From NCBI GenBank assembly GCA_965208015.1, contig OZ242308.1, positions 682,001 through 746,000 of the forward strand: a DNA stretch of 64,000 nt, given 5' to 3'. Numbering within the stretch: the stretch's first letter is position 1; each line of letters starts with the position of its first letter. This stretch comes from Bin87 sp965208015 (GTDB lineage: Bacteria; Chloroflexota; Dehalococcoidia; Lucifugimonadales; UBA3495). Positions 30,937 through 40,313 of this stretch are shown piece after piece. The notes under the pieces are model-generated. The model worked only from the letters and a program-made list of their open reading frames with translations. It ran no database searches and had not been told where the DNA came from. The position numbers and the translations under genes are program-made.

Positions 30937-32157
30937 ATGCAGAACCCAGAAACAGCCCACCCACCGGCAGAACCTACCCCCGCTCTTGGGGGGCGGATCA
31001 TAATCCCCGGACTGGCCACCGGCCATGTGGTGTTCCACTGGATCGTGCAGAGCTTCGTGGTTGCGCTGCCCGAGATCCAGCAGACCTTCCAGCTGAACAC
31101 CGTCGGCGTTGGCGGCATAATGTCGGCGCGGGAACTGGCGTCGGGGCTGGTGGCCCTGCCCGCGGGCGTGGTGGTGGACATCCTGCGGCGGTATTGGGGA
31201 CCTCTCCTGGCATCATGCCTTGGAGTTTCCGCCCTGGGCTGCCTGGCAATGGGGGTGTCGCCGGTGTATCCGCTGCTGCTGGTGGGCATGGCGGTGGTGG
31301 CGATCTCCCATTCCATCTGGCATCTGCCGGCGTCGGCGTCGCTTTCGCACCATTTCCCTGAACGACGGGGGGTCGCGCTGTCCGCCCACGGGGTCGGCGG
31401 GAGCGTGGGCGACGTGGTTGGCCCGGTGGCCACCGGGGCGCTGCTGGCGTTTTTGAGCTGGCGAGAATTGCTCAGCGTGTACGCGATAGTCCCGTTCTTC
31501 CTGGCGGCGTGCGCCGTCTGGTCACTGCGCAACATCGGACGCGGCCGGGATGAACCCGTGGTCACGTTTTCGGAACGCGTGGATGCGACCGGGAGCTTGC
31601 TGAAGACGCCGGCGCTCTGGGTACTGACCGTGGTGCGCGGTTTGCGGAGCATGGCGCTGGTGGCGCTGGTCACCATCCTGCCGTTGTACCTGGGGAACGA
31701 CCTGGACATGGGCCCCGCCAACCGCGGGTTCCACATCGGGCTGCTGATCGCCGTGGGGCTGGTGGCCAAACCGGCGGCAGGCGCGCTGTCGGACCGTATT
31801 GGCCGCAAGCAAGTGCTGGTGCCGGGGTTGGTCTGGTCGTGCCTGGCGGCTCTGGCCCTGACGGTGTTCGACACCGGGATTCCGCTCACCATCGTGATCG
31901 CGCTGCTGGGGCTGTTCCTCTACCCCGACCAGCCGATTTTGACCGCCACGGTTTTCGACGTGGTGGGCCGGGACGTGGCGTCCACCGGTCTGGGCGTCGT
32001 GCAATCGTTCGCTTTCCTGATGGCGGTGGCGTCACCGCTCATCGCAGGAGCGCTGTACGAAAGCATTGGGTTCGAGGCTTCCATCTACTACATCGGCGCG
32101 CTGTTCGCGGTGGCGGCGGTGCTGTTCCTGGCGCTGCCCCCCGCGCGAAGGAAGTAG
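30937..32157 (+). CDS. MFS transporter
   Basis: A 406-residue protein with about 12 hydrophobic segments. The MFS loop 2-3 motif is weak (VVVDILRRYWG), while loop 8-9 shows a good copy (GALSDRIGRKQVL). A proline-rich N-terminus of about 20 residues precedes helix 1. No nearby gene hints at its substrate. It lies divergent from rny and alone. Confidence 0.85.
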   Translation: MQNPETAHPPAEPTPALGGRIIIPGLATGHVVFHWIVQSFVVALPEIQQTFQLNTVGVGGIMSARELASGLVALPAGVVVDILRRYWGPLLASCLGVSALGCLAMGVSPVYPLLLVGMAVVAISHSIWHLPASASLSHHFPERRGVALSAHGVGGSVGDVVGPVATGALLAFLSWRELLSVYAIVPFFLAACAVWSLRNIGRGRDEPVVTFSERVDATGSLLKTPALWVLTVVRGLRSMALVALVTILPLYLGNDLDMGPANRGFHIGLLIAVGLVAKPAAGALSDRIGRKQVLVPGLVWSCLAALALTVFDTGIPLTIVIALLGLFLYPDQPILTATVFDVVGRDVASTGLGVVQSFAFLMAVASPLIAGALYESIGFEASIYYIGALFAVAAVLFLALPPARRK

Positions 32158-32317
32158 GACGGAGCGGAGAGCCCGGGGCGGCGGGGTGATCCAATCGGCA
32201 GCCAAAGGGTCTGATGATGAGCCGCCCGGCGCGCTGACGCAGTGTTATGATCCGTTCCACGAGTACAGTTGCGCACTGTCGTCTGACCTGCGCCAACCCG
32301 GCCCGTCGAGGTTCAAC

Positions 32318-33085
32318 ATGACCACTACCCGAACCGCCGCGCTACCAACCGAACCGTCGGACCCGCTCTTCATCCTCCCCGACATCCCGCAGCGCCTCCC
32401 TGACGACATGACCTCCGTAAAACACCTGCATGAACCCGGCCAGACGCACTACCTGTCGCAATACCTGGGCAACCACGACACCACCCTGGTCACCGGCGAC
32501 CGCTACGTCATCCTAGGACCGGACTACGACCCTAACGACTGCCGCTACCCCGACCTGCTGGTGGCCTTCGACGTTGACCCCGCCGCCTACGAAGCTCGCA
32601 ACGGCTACCTCATATCCGAGATGGGCAAGCCGCCGGACTTTATCCTGGAAGTAGCGTCGCAGCGCACCGCCAACGCTGACCGGGGGGTGAAGAAGGACTA
32701 CTACGAGCGGCTGGAGGTGGGGGAGTACTGGCTGTTTGACAGTGACGGGCGGTTCTACGGGTTCGTCCTGCGGGGGTATCAGCTGGTGGGAGGCCGATAC
32801 AAGGAGATGGAGGTGCTCGAGATACGGCCCGGCGTGTTCGAGGGATACAGCGCGGCGCTGAACCTGATCTTGCGGGTGGAGGATGGCCGTTTGGGCTGGC
32901 ACAACCCGGACACCGGGGAGCACGTCCCGACGCTGCCCGGCGAAACCGCCCGCGCCGAGGCCGAAGCAGCCCGTGCCAAGGCCGAAGCGGCTCGCGCTGA
33001 AGAGCAAACTGCCCGGGCTGACGCCGCCGAAGCCCAGGTGCGGGAATTGCAAGCGGAACTGCTCCGGCTGCGCCGGGGTCAGTAG
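32318..33085 (+). CDS. Uma2-family (DUF820) nuclease-like protein
   Basis: A 255-residue Uma2 protein with a PD-(D/E)XK-like fold. The core has YPDLLVAFDVDP, PDFILEVASQRTANAD, RGVKKDYYERLEVGEYWLFD, giving the D-(x)n-E-x-A-S pattern and Lys seen in the family. After residue 205 comes an Ala/Glu/Arg-rich coiled coil of short repeats (ARAEAEAARAKAEAARAE) as often seen in cyanobacterial and Chloroflexota Uma2 proteins. A second member is at 50120. Substrates are unknown. GAGG precedes ATG 32318. Confidence 0.85.
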   Translation: MTTTRTAALPTEPSDPLFILPDIPQRLPDDMTSVKHLHEPGQTHYLSQYLGNHDTTLVTGDRYVILGPDYDPNDCRYPDLLVAFDVDPAAYEARNGYLISEMGKPPDFILEVASQRTANADRGVKKDYYERLEVGEYWLFDSDGRFYGFVLRGYQLVGGRYKEMEVLEIRPGVFEGYSAALNLILRVEDGRLGWHNPDTGEHVPTLPGETARAEAEAARAKAEAARAEEQTARADAAEAQVRELQAELLRLRRGQ

Positions 33086-33207
33086 CATAAATTGAGAGTC
33101 CCCGCGTCACGCTCGGCCGGCGAATGGGGACTTTCGGTGTACGCCGGGCAAGACTGACGGAAAATCAGCTATCTACAGTTGTGGCTGTTGCGTGCTGTTA
33201 TCGCCGG

Positions 33208-33237
33208 TTGACCGGTATGGGCCGTTGCCCGTACCAT
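33208..33237 (+). promoter_or_regulatory. Candidate promoter of the SWIM-domain gene
   Basis: TTGACC (33208-33213), 18-bp spacer and TACCAT (33232-33237). The predicted leader holds a small hairpin, CGGGG/CCCCG with a TTTTAT loop (33249-33264), before the ribosome site. Confidence 0.45.
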
Positions 33238-33288
33238 TAAGGCACGGGCGGGGTTTTATCCCCGTCCTATCACACTGCGGGGGTTGAA

Positions 33289-33543
33289 ATGAGTTCGAGC
33301 TATATCGGCAAGGTTGACAAGGCACGCAGGTACGCCGAGGAACCGGAGCGGGTGAACATCCACACCTTTGAGGCTTCGTTCATCGGCAACCACAACACCT
33401 ACCGGGTCTCCTACCGTGACGGGGAGTGGCGCTGCGAATGCGCCTTCTTTGCGACGCGACGGGTGTGCAGTCACATAATGGCCTTGCAGCGAATGCTCGA
33501 CGAGATGCTCGCCGGACAAACCGCGGAGGCCGCCGCCGACTAG
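33289..33543 (+). CDS. Small SWIM zinc-finger protein
   Basis: An 84-residue protein whose centre reads W-R-C-E-C-A-F-F-A-T-R-R-V-C-S-H-I-M-A, a C-x-C-x8-C-x-H SWIM zinc finger, preceded by a beta hairpin (YRVSYRDGEW). Such free-standing SWIM proteins are thought to bind nucleic acid or proteins. It has a GGGGGT-type ribosome site. Position between Uma2 and fabF gives no clue to its role. Confidence 0.75.
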   Translation: MSSSYIGKVDKARRYAEEPERVNIHTFEASFIGNHNTYRVSYRDGEWRCECAFFATRRVCSHIMALQRMLDEMLAGQTAEAAAD

Positions 33544-33633
33544 CCGGTCGGCTTCGTCAAAATCCCGAACACTTTTGCCGCCGGCGTCACGCAAACACGC
33601 CGGCGGATTTTTGCTCCGGCGTCGAGCGCGAGA

Positions 33634-34893
33634 TCATTCCTCCCAGCGCCGGAACACCAGGCAGGCGTTCTGTCCGCCGAACCCGAAGGCGTTGGACAGT
33701 ACCACGCCAACTTCAGCCGTCCGCGATTCGTTGGGCACGTAGTCCAGGTCGCAGTCGGGGTCGGGCGACTCCTGGTTCACCGTGGGGTGGATCCGCTGGT
33801 CCGTGATGGTCTTGACGCAGGCCACCGCCTCCAGCGCGCCCGACGCCCCCAGGGCGTGGCCGATCATTCCTTTCGTGCTGCTGATGGGAACCCGGTAAGC
33901 CTTCTCGCCGAAGAGGCGCTTGATGGCAACGGTTTCCACCGCGTCGTTCAGCGGCGTGGACGTGCCGTGGGCGTTGATGTAGTCGACGTTGGCGGTGTCC
34001 AGGCCCGCATCCGCCAGCGCTCCCGCCATGGCTCGCGCGGCGCTCTCCCCGGTCTCCTGTGGCTGCACCAGGTGGCCGGCGTCTGAGGTGGCCCCGAATC
34101 CGACTAGCTCACACAGGATGTTCGCTCCCCGCGCCCGGGCGCGCTCCAGCTCCTCCAGCACCAGGATGCCGGCGCCCTCCGCCGGAACGAACCCGTCCCG
34201 TTCGGCGTCGAAGGGCCGACTGGCCCGCTGTGGCTCGTCGTTTCGCGTGCTGAGCGCGCGCATGACGGCGAAGCCGGCCAAACCGAGCTGGCTGATTCCG
34301 GCCTCGGCGCCGCCGGTGACCATGACGTCGGCCACGCCGTGCCGTATCGCTTGGAGCGCCTCGCCGATGGCGTTGTTGGACGCAGCGCAGGCGGTGGTGG
34401 CCGTGGAGTTGTAGCCCCGGGCTCCGACGTACTGGCTGACGTTGGCCGCCGCCATGTTGGGCAGCACCATGGGAAAGAAGAACGGCGACATGCGCATCCC
34501 GCCCCGGTCGGCTAGGATGCGGCAGTTCTCTTCCAGCGTGGGGAAGCCGCCGTTGCCATTGCCCAGCAGCACGCCCACGCGGTAGGGGTCTTCCTGCTCC
34601 ATGTCCAGTTTGGCGTTGGTAACGGCCTGCAAGGCGGCCGCCACCGCCATCTGCGAGAAACGGGCCATGCGGCGGGCTTCCCGCCGGTCGATGTAATCGG
34701 TGGCGTCGAAATCGTCGGCCTGACCGGCGATCCGGCAGGGATAGTCCGTCGGGTCGCACAGGGTCATCGGCCCGATGCCCGACACGCCGGCCACCAGGTT
34801 CTGCCAGAATTTGTCCGCGCTCAGGCCCAGCGGGGTGATCGCGCCCAGGCCGGTAACCACCACCCGCCGCCGCCCGTTTTCGGTGTGCATCAT
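33634..34893 (-). CDS. fabF: 3-oxoacyl-ACP synthase II
   Basis: A 419-residue beta-ketoacyl-ACP synthase that elongates fatty acids. The catalytic triad is visible: Cys in STATTACAASNNAIG, His in YINAHGTSTPLND and His in STKGMIGHALGASG. RVVVTGLGAITPLG begins the fold. I chose ATG 34893, just before MHTENGRRRVV. It is the last gene of a minus-strand unit after folC (28 nt gap). No acpP or fabG is in the window. Confidence 0.94.
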   Translation of the reverse strand: MMHTENGRRRVVVTGLGAITPLGLSADKFWQNLVAGVSGIGPMTLCDPTDYPCRIAGQADDFDATDYIDRREARRMARFSQMAVAAALQAVTNAKLDMEQEDPYRVGVLLGNGNGGFPTLEENCRILADRGGMRMSPFFFPMVLPNMAAANVSQYVGARGYNSTATTACAASNNAIGEALQAIRHGVADVMVTGGAEAGISQLGLAGFAVMRALSTRNDEPQRASRPFDAERDGFVPAEGAGILVLEELERARARGANILCELVGFGATSDAGHLVQPQETGESAARAMAGALADAGLDTANVDYINAHGTSTPLNDAVETVAIKRLFGEKAYRVPISSTKGMIGHALGASGALEAVACVKTITDQRIHPTVNQESPDPDCDLDYVPNESRTAEVGVVLSNAFGFGGQNACLVFRRWEE

Positions 34894-34921
34894 GGCGACA
34901 ATTGTAGCAGTCGGGTTCAGG

Positions 34922-36301
34922 TCAACGTAAATCGGGCGGGAGCAGGTCGGGATAAGTTTCCGGTTCGATGCCCAGGACCGCCTCGCGGGCCTCGGCGACG
35001 ACGAACAGGGATCCCGTGACCAGCACCAGGTCATCCACGTCCGCCGATGCCACGGCCCTGGCTATCGCATCGTCCGTATGCGCGGTGACTTCGATGCGTT
35101 CCGCCGGCACCTGCTGGTCAAGGAACTGCTCAGCGATTTCCGCCGGCCGCATGGAGCGGGGATGCCGCGAGCGAGTGACGATCACTCGGTGCGCTCGGTG
35201 CGCCAGCAGTTCGACCATCGCGTCCACCTGCTTGTCCCGGGAGAATCCTGCCACCACTACCAGGTTCCGATGTGGCACGTAGGTCTCCAGAGTCGCTAGC
35301 AGCGTTGCCACCGAGTGGTCGTTGTGCGCGCCGTCCACCACCAGCGTCGGCGCTCGGGCCAGGACTTCCATGCGTCCGGGCCACTCGACAGCTTCCAGCC
35401 CGGCGATGATCGCGTGACGGTCGACGGCGTATCCGGCATCGGCCAGAACCTCCACCGCCCCCACCGCAGTGGCCGCGTTGGCTCCCTGGAAATCCCCCAG
35501 CAGGGGCAGCCGCAATCGGTAGGCATCCTGCCGGCCGCGTATTTCCAGGAGCTGGCCGTCTGTCGAGGCGTGCTCGACATCCCAGGTGATGGCTTCGCCC
35601 ACCCGTATCACCGGCGCCGACTGTTCGGTGGCGGCCCGTTGGATGGATTCCATGGCCTCGGGGAACTGCGGCCCGACCACCACCGGTGTTCCCGGCTTGA
35701 TGATGCCGGCCTTGTCCGCCGCGATCTCGCCGATGGTGTCGCCCAGGATGGCCATGTGGTCGAGGCTCACGGGGGTGATCACGCTGACCTCGGGAGTCAC
35801 CACGTTGGTGGCATCCAGGCGTCCTCCCAGTCCGACCTCGATGACGCTGACGTCGGCGCCGTCCTGGGCGAAACACTGGAAACCCATGGCCGTCAGGTAC
35901 TCGAACAGCGTCGCCGGCCCGGCCTCGGGATCAGCGGCGTTGTCCAGATGGTGCAGCCATACAGCGTCGGTCAGCTCAACGAACCGCTGCTGGGAGACCG
36001 GTTGCCCATCCCGCCGGATACGCTCGCAAAACGAGTGCAGATGCGGCGAGGAATAGAATCCGGTGGAATATCCGGCCGCCCGCGCGATGGACTCCACCAT
36101 GGCCGCCGTGCTGCCCTTGCCCTTGGTGCCCGCCACGTGCACCACCCCGCGCCGACGGTGCGGGTTTCCCATCCGCCCCAGCAGTCGCTGCACGTTGCGC
36201 AGGTCGTAGATCCGCTTCTGCCGCGGCTGCGCTGGGACCGAACGCTCGTGGTCAACCAGGCCCAGCAGCCGGGCGACCGAATCCTCGTAACTTGCCGGCA
36301 C
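34922..36301 (-). CDS. folC: Folylpolyglutamate synthase / dihydrofolate synthase
   Basis: A 459-residue Mur-ligase-like enzyme that adds glutamate to folates. The ATP loop is VAGTKGKGSTAAMVESI; FYSSPHLHSFCERIR, VIEVGLGGRLDATNVV, ITPVSLDHMAILGDTI and, in the C-terminal domain, LVVDGAHNDHSV follow in normal order. The start is GTG 36301, 8 nt after the stop of the upstream gene. It lacks accC or other folate genes nearby. Confidence 0.94.
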   Translation of the reverse strand: MPASYEDSVARLLGLVDHERSVPAQPRQKRIYDLRNVQRLLGRMGNPHRRRGVVHVAGTKGKGSTAAMVESIARAAGYSTGFYSSPHLHSFCERIRRDGQPVSQQRFVELTDAVWLHHLDNAADPEAGPATLFEYLTAMGFQCFAQDGADVSVIEVGLGGRLDATNVVTPEVSVITPVSLDHMAILGDTIGEIAADKAGIIKPGTPVVVGPQFPEAMESIQRAATEQSAPVIRVGEAITWDVEHASTDGQLLEIRGRQDAYRLRLPLLGDFQGANAATAVGAVEVLADAGYAVDRHAIIAGLEAVEWPGRMEVLARAPTLVVDGAHNDHSVATLLATLETYVPHRNLVVVAGFSRDKQVDAMVELLAHRAHRVIVTRSRHPRSMRPAEIAEQFLDQQVPAERIEVTAHTDDAIARAVASADVDDLVLVTGSLFVVAEAREAVLGIEPETYPDLLPPDLR

Positions 36302-36309
36302 GATGCCTG

Positions 36310-37248
36310 CTAGCCACCTGCGGCCAGGCCCAGGTTGATGCGCAGGGCCTGGCCGGCCGTGATGTCCCGGACGTGGTCGATGTTTCCGCAGAGGGGCCGG
36401 GGCCGGAACCCAAAGGCGCGCTCCACAGAGTTCGGTTCAGCCACGTTACGCAGTGTTACCAGTTGCAGCATGGCGCGATTGATCGGGGCCCGGGGCGTCA
36501 TCTTTTCCATGATGGTTACGGGCAGGTGCATTTTCCAGAGCGGCACATTCACGCGGCGCGCTTTGCGGCCAAGCGTCCGCGCGACGCCGCCGACGATCTC
36601 GTTATAGGACAGTTGCTCAGGTCCCCCGATTTCGATGGTATGGTTCCCACGGATGTTGCCGCTGACAGAGAGGGCGATGCACCGGGCCACGTCGTCGACG
36701 TGGATGGGCTGCAGGCGGTTGTTTCCGGATCCGATCACGGGCACGATGGGCATGGTGCGAACCAGCGCCGCCACCGCGGTGGTGAATTCGTCGCCCGGCC
36801 CGAAAATCAGCGACGGGCGCAGGATCACGTAAGGCAGCCCGCTGCCCACCACCGCCTGCTCTCCCTGCCATTTTGAGTGCAGATACTGGAGCCTGGGCCG
36901 ATTGTCGGCCCCCAGCGCGCTGACGTGGATGAACCGTTTTACGGATCCGGCGGCTTTGGCCGCCTCGACCACGTTGGCCGCGCCCTGTCGGTTGATGGCG
37001 TCGAACTGCCTGGGGCCGCCGCGGATCACGGCCACCAGGTGGATCACTGCGGTTGCGTCGCGGCAGGCCTCTACCAGGGCGTCGGGGTCGCTCACGTCGC
37101 CGTAGCAAACGTCCGTGGGCGGCGTGGCGAACACGCTCTCGCTGCCGGGACGGCGCACCATGACGCGCACTTCGTGGTTGGTCTCCAGCAGTTGATGGAC
37201 CACCCGCCGTCCCAACAGCCCCGTGGCCCCGGTTACCAGAACGGTCAT
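36310..37248 (-). CDS. NAD(P)-binding epimerase-like protein (atypical SDR, NDUFA9/NmrA type)
   Basis: A 312-residue extended/atypical SDR with Rossmann motif VTGATGLLGRRVV, CYGDVSDPDAL, a VIHLVAVIRGG segment, FIHVSALGAD, YLHSKWQGEQAV (YxxxK) and LRPSLIFGPGDEF. Its C-terminus resembles the NDUFA9-like group, which binds NADPH, sometimes as a structural cofactor. It leads the unit with folC and fabF. The substrate is unknown. Confidence 0.82.
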   Translation of the reverse strand: MTVLVTGATGLLGRRVVHQLLETNHEVRVMVRRPGSESVFATPPTDVCYGDVSDPDALVEACRDATAVIHLVAVIRGGPRQFDAINRQGAANVVEAAKAAGSVKRFIHVSALGADNRPRLQYLHSKWQGEQAVVGSGLPYVILRPSLIFGPGDEFTTAVAALVRTMPIVPVIGSGNNRLQPIHVDDVARCIALSVSGNIRGNHTIEIGGPEQLSYNEIVGGVARTLGRKARRVNVPLWKMHLPVTIMEKMTPRAPINRAMLQLVTLRNVAEPNSVERAFGFRPRPLCGNIDHVRDITAGQALRINLGLAAGG

Positions 37249-37298
37249 AACCTTCCCCCGGCCAACCCGTTTTATCCAATCCCGTTAGTTATGCTCCC

Positions 37299-37307
37299 AG
37301 TATAACA
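37299..37307 (-). promoter_or_regulatory. Candidate extended -10 promoter for the SDR-folC-fabF unit
   Basis: TGTTATACT on the minus strand (37307-37299) is an extended -10 (TGnTATACT). No good -35 is seen at 16-18 bp. It gives a leader of about 45 nt. Confidence 0.4.
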
Positions 37308-37435
37308 CCGGCCCTGACGTAGCCCACAGTGACGGAGCGAGGCGGATGTCATCGTTGAAAACATTTGTGGTATCCTGTGCCCGCGCCGGCGGAGGGCCGG
37401 CGCGTATTCTGTCAGCCATCACCGGAGGTTCCGCT

Positions 37436-38122
37436 TTGTACCAAACCGTAAGCGATGCCACCCTGCAGGCTCTGTCGAAGATCGACTCTCCCAGCATCTG
37501 CAACGCCATCGAGGGGTTCAACTTCCGGCCCAAGAACGCCGGCTTCATGATGCCGGAGATCAAGACCGTTTTCCAGGAGTTCCCGCCTTTGGTCGGCTAC
37601 GCGGTCACCGGCGTCATCTCCGCCAACCGGCCAGAAGGTCACAGCATTGCCCGCGAGGACTGGTGGGACCTGATCGTCTCGGTGCCGGAACCCAGGTTCA
37701 TCGTGCTGCACGACATCGACAACCCGCCCATCGGCGCCTATTGGGGCGAAGTGCAGTCCAACATCCACAAGGCCTTGGGCGCCGTGGGTGTGGCGACCGA
37801 CGGCACGGTCCGGGACCTGGACGAAGTGCGTGAGCTGGGGTTCCAGTTCTTTGCCAAGGAAGTCTCCGTGTCCCACGCATACGTTCACATGGTGGACATG
37901 GGCATTCCCATCGAAGTGGGCGGCCTGACGGTGCACACCGGCGATCTGCTCCACGGCGACAAGCACGGCGTCACCAATATCCCCTTCGAGCTTGCCGACC
38001 GGATCCCTGATATGGTCAGCACCATCGCCGATTACGAGCAAAAAACCATCGGCCTCTGCCAGTCGCCCGATTTTTCACTGGACGCCCTGAAAGAGGTGGC
38101 CAAGATCACACGACCCTACTGA
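37436..38122 (+). CDS. RraA / HMG aldolase family protein
   Basis: A 228-residue protein of the RraA-like superfamily, which covers 4-hydroxy-4-methyl-2-oxoglutarate aldolases, oxaloacetate decarboxylases and RNase E inhibitors. GAYWGEVQSNIHKALGAVGVATDGTVRDLDEV (as GEVQSN, then GVATDGTVRD) gives the metal and substrate Arg-Asp site, and VHTGDLLHGDKHGV follows. Its N-terminal PSICNAIEG is shared by the family. I chose TTG 37436, since GGAGG lies 5-9 bases upstream; 30 extra residues before it look unrelated. A catabolic aldolase is more likely than an RNase regulator. Confidence 0.8.
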   Translation: MYQTVSDATLQALSKIDSPSICNAIEGFNFRPKNAGFMMPEIKTVFQEFPPLVGYAVTGVISANRPEGHSIAREDWWDLIVSVPEPRFIVLHDIDNPPIGAYWGEVQSNIHKALGAVGVATDGTVRDLDEVRELGFQFFAKEVSVSHAYVHMVDMGIPIEVGGLTVHTGDLLHGDKHGVTNIPFELADRIPDMVSTIADYEQKTIGLCQSPDFSLDALKEVAKITRPY

Positions 38123-38131
38123 CCTGGTGCC

Positions 38132-38896
38132 ATGATAACTCCAACCAAAATCCTGTCCGTGCTGCTGCTTGCCGGCGTTGCGCTCCTGGCTTTCGCCGCC
38201 TGTAACCTCATCACCCCGCCGCCCCTGGGCCAGCCCGAAGCGCCGCCGTCTCCCACGGCTGCCCCGGCGGGTTCCGGTTCCATGCCGGCGACGGAGATCC
38301 CGCCGGCCACACGCATCGCGAGCCCCACCGACGCCGCATCCGCCGCGCCCACGCCCGCCGTGGTGGTGTCCGGGGGCCGTTCCATCAAGCAATGGTCCGC
38401 TCCGCCGGCCATGTCCATTGACACCGGGGCGTCCTACACCGCGGTACTGAACACGACCGCGGGGCCGATCACCGTCGAGTTGTTGACCAGCGACGCGCCG
38501 AACACCGTCAACAATTTCGTGTTCCTGGCCCGCCAGGGCTTCTACGACAACGTTATCTTCCACCGCACCATACCCGGGTTCATGATCCAGGGCGGTGACC
38601 CCACCGGCACGGGCGGCGGCGGCCCCGGCTATCGCTTTGCCGACGAGCCGGTCAATCGTTCCTACACCCGGGGCGTCATGGCCATGGCCAACGCGGGCCC
38701 GAACACCAACGGGAGCCAGTTTTTCCTGATGCACGCCGACTATCCGCTGCCGCCCAACTACACCATCTTCGGGCACACCGTGGCCGGCTTGGAGACCATC
38801 GATACCATTGCCACCGCCCCTACCCAGTCTGGCGGCGAGGGCTCGTCCCCCGTGAACCCGGTGACCATCCAGTCGGTGGAGATCGTCGGGCCGTAG
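38132..38896 (+). CDS. Lipoprotein cyclophilin-type peptidyl-prolyl isomerase
   Basis: A 254-residue exported protein. The signal peptide ends FAAC (Cys about 23), so it is probably lipid-anchored on the outer side; a Pro/Ala/Thr linker runs to about residue 85. The cyclophilin domain shows VNNFVFLARQGFYDNVIFHRTIPGFMIQGGDP (as FYDNVIFHR then FMIQGGDP), MANAGPNTNGSQFFL and FGHTVAGLE. Active residues R, F, M, Q of the family are present. It starts 9 nt after the RraA-like gene. Confidence 0.9.
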   Translation: MITPTKILSVLLLAGVALLAFAACNLITPPPLGQPEAPPSPTAAPAGSGSMPATEIPPATRIASPTDAASAAPTPAVVVSGGRSIKQWSAPPAMSIDTGASYTAVLNTTAGPITVELLTSDAPNTVNNFVFLARQGFYDNVIFHRTIPGFMIQGGDPTGTGGGGPGYRFADEPVNRSYTRGVMAMANAGPNTNGSQFFLMHADYPLPPNYTIFGHTVAGLETIDTIATAPTQSGGEGSSPVNPVTIQSVEIVGP

Positions 38897-38969
38897 GTTT
38901 CCGTGTGCGGTGTCGTCGAAGAGATTGGCGGGCACGCCGACCTGATGCAATGCCAGCGAGGAGCGCGCT

Positions 38970-39788
38970 ATGGCTTTTGAGACCCTGCTTTACGACGAGC
39001 AGGACGGCATCGGCTACCTGACCCTCAACCGCCCGGACAAGCTCAACGCCCTGAGCCAAACCCTGATGGCCGAGTTCCGGGAAGCGCTGGAGGGCATCGA
39101 GGCTAACCCCGACGTCCGCGTGATCATCCTGACTGGCGCCGGGCGGGCCTTTTCCGCCGGTTTCGACATTGAGTCCGAGGTCGGCGGACCCGACGGCGAG
39201 CCGCTTTCGGTTGACGGCCGGCGCTCGCGCCTCAAGTACAACATCGAGACCTTCCTGATGGTGTGGAACCTCAGCAAGCCCGTCATCGCCGCGGTGAACG
39301 GCTACGCCCTGGGCGGGGCCTGCGAGTTGGTGCAGGTCTGCGACGTCAAGATCGCCTCCGATCAGGCCATGTTGGGGGAGCCCGAAATCCGCCTGGGCTA
39401 CGGCGCGCCGTTCCTGATCACCCCGTACTCGATAAATCTGGCGATGGCCAAGGAGATGATGCTAACCGGGGACATCGTTGACGCCCACGAGGCCGCCCGC
39501 CTGGGCATGGTCAATCGGGTCGTGGCCCACGATGATCTCATCGCGGAGTGCGAACGGGTGGCCCACAAGATCCGCAACATTCCCGCCATCGGCATCAAAA
39601 CCACCAAGATCTCCGTGAACCGCGCCCTGGAGTCGGCCGGGTTCCTCTCGGCGCTGAATCACAACCTGGAGCTGATGACCCAGTTCGACACGGCGGACAC
39701 ACCCGAGCACGCCGAGTTTGCCCGCATCCGCGCCGAGCAGGGCCTGCGCGCCGCCTTGGCGTGGAACCGGGCGCGGTTCGAGGACTGA
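38970..39788 (+). CDS. Enoyl-CoA hydratase/isomerase family protein
   Basis: A 272-residue crotonase-fold protein. Oxyanion hole segments are GRAFSAGFDIESE and GYALGGACELVQVCDVKIASD; LGEPEIRLGY and the helix after EMMLTGDIVDAHEAARLGMVNRVV follow. The Glu pair of hydratases is partly altered (E in the ACEL segment is present; the second site has EPEIRLG). Likely role is in fatty acid or aromatic acid degradation. A weak GAGGAG lies upstream of the ATG. Its stop abuts the stop of a convergent gene. Confidence 0.88.
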   Translation: MAFETLLYDEQDGIGYLTLNRPDKLNALSQTLMAEFREALEGIEANPDVRVIILTGAGRAFSAGFDIESEVGGPDGEPLSVDGRRSRLKYNIETFLMVWNLSKPVIAAVNGYALGGACELVQVCDVKIASDQAMLGEPEIRLGYGAPFLITPYSINLAMAKEMMLTGDIVDAHEAARLGMVNRVVAHDDLIAECERVAHKIRNIPAIGIKTTKISVNRALESAGFLSALNHNLELMTQFDTADTPEHAEFARIRAEQGLRAALAWNRARFED

Positions 39789-40310
39789 TCAGTCGCCGTT
39801 TCGCGAATTTGAGCCGTTTCTCTCGACGAGACGCAGGACCGCATCGAGCATGGCCTGCTGAGTGGCGGCATTTTGGCGGCGTTCTTCGGCAGCTTGCTGG
39901 ATATCGGCACGGAATTCGCCAACCAGATCTACCACCATCTGCATGGCTTCATCCACCCGCTTGCGTTCTTCCATCGCTCGCTGGCGTTCGTCCGCCAACT
40001 GCTGCTCGGCCTGCAGTCGCAGTTCGCGTTCCTCGTTGAGCATTCTGCGCATCATGTACCTGTCGTAACCTCCTTTGAGCGCGCCCACGGCCAGCGCGGC
40101 GCCCCCGGATTTCAGCAGGATTTCGACGTCGATAAATCCGGCAATAACGCTGGGGTTGCATAGACCGTTCGTGGCCGCCGTCGTCGTGCAAGGCGCTTTG
40201 GTAAAGTGCCAAACCGTCCATATGACTACGGCGGCGGCGAGGCCCCAGAAAATCGGCCATGCCCAATCGACGGCGAAATCCCGGACGCGCTGCCGGATGC
40301 GATTGAGCAT
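39789..40310 (-). CDS. Unrecognised small membrane protein with coiled coil
   Basis: A 173-residue protein. Residues 17-36 form a membrane helix (AWPIFWGLAAAVVIWTVWHF), followed by an external-looking loop with two cysteines and a weak second hydrophobic segment (about 55-78). From about residue 85 to 150 there is a charged coiled coil rich in Glu, Arg and Gln. It lies 3 nt after the dehydrogenase gene, so the two are co-transcribed, and its coding end meets the hydratase end exactly. I do not recognise it. Confidence 0.65.
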   Translation of the reverse strand: MLNRIRQRVRDFAVDWAWPIFWGLAAAVVIWTVWHFTKAPCTTTAATNGLCNPSVIAGFIDVEILLKSGGAALAVGALKGGYDRYMMRRMLNEERELRLQAEQQLADERQRAMEERKRVDEAMQMVVDLVGEFRADIQQAAEERRQNAATQQAMLDAVLRLVERNGSNSRNGD

Positions 40311-40313
40311 ATA

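Noticed and set aside
33086..33288. A small RNA gene before the SWIM-domain gene
   Set aside because: There are short hairpins and a promoter-like pair, but these are more simply the leader of the following gene; no terminator with a T tract is seen.
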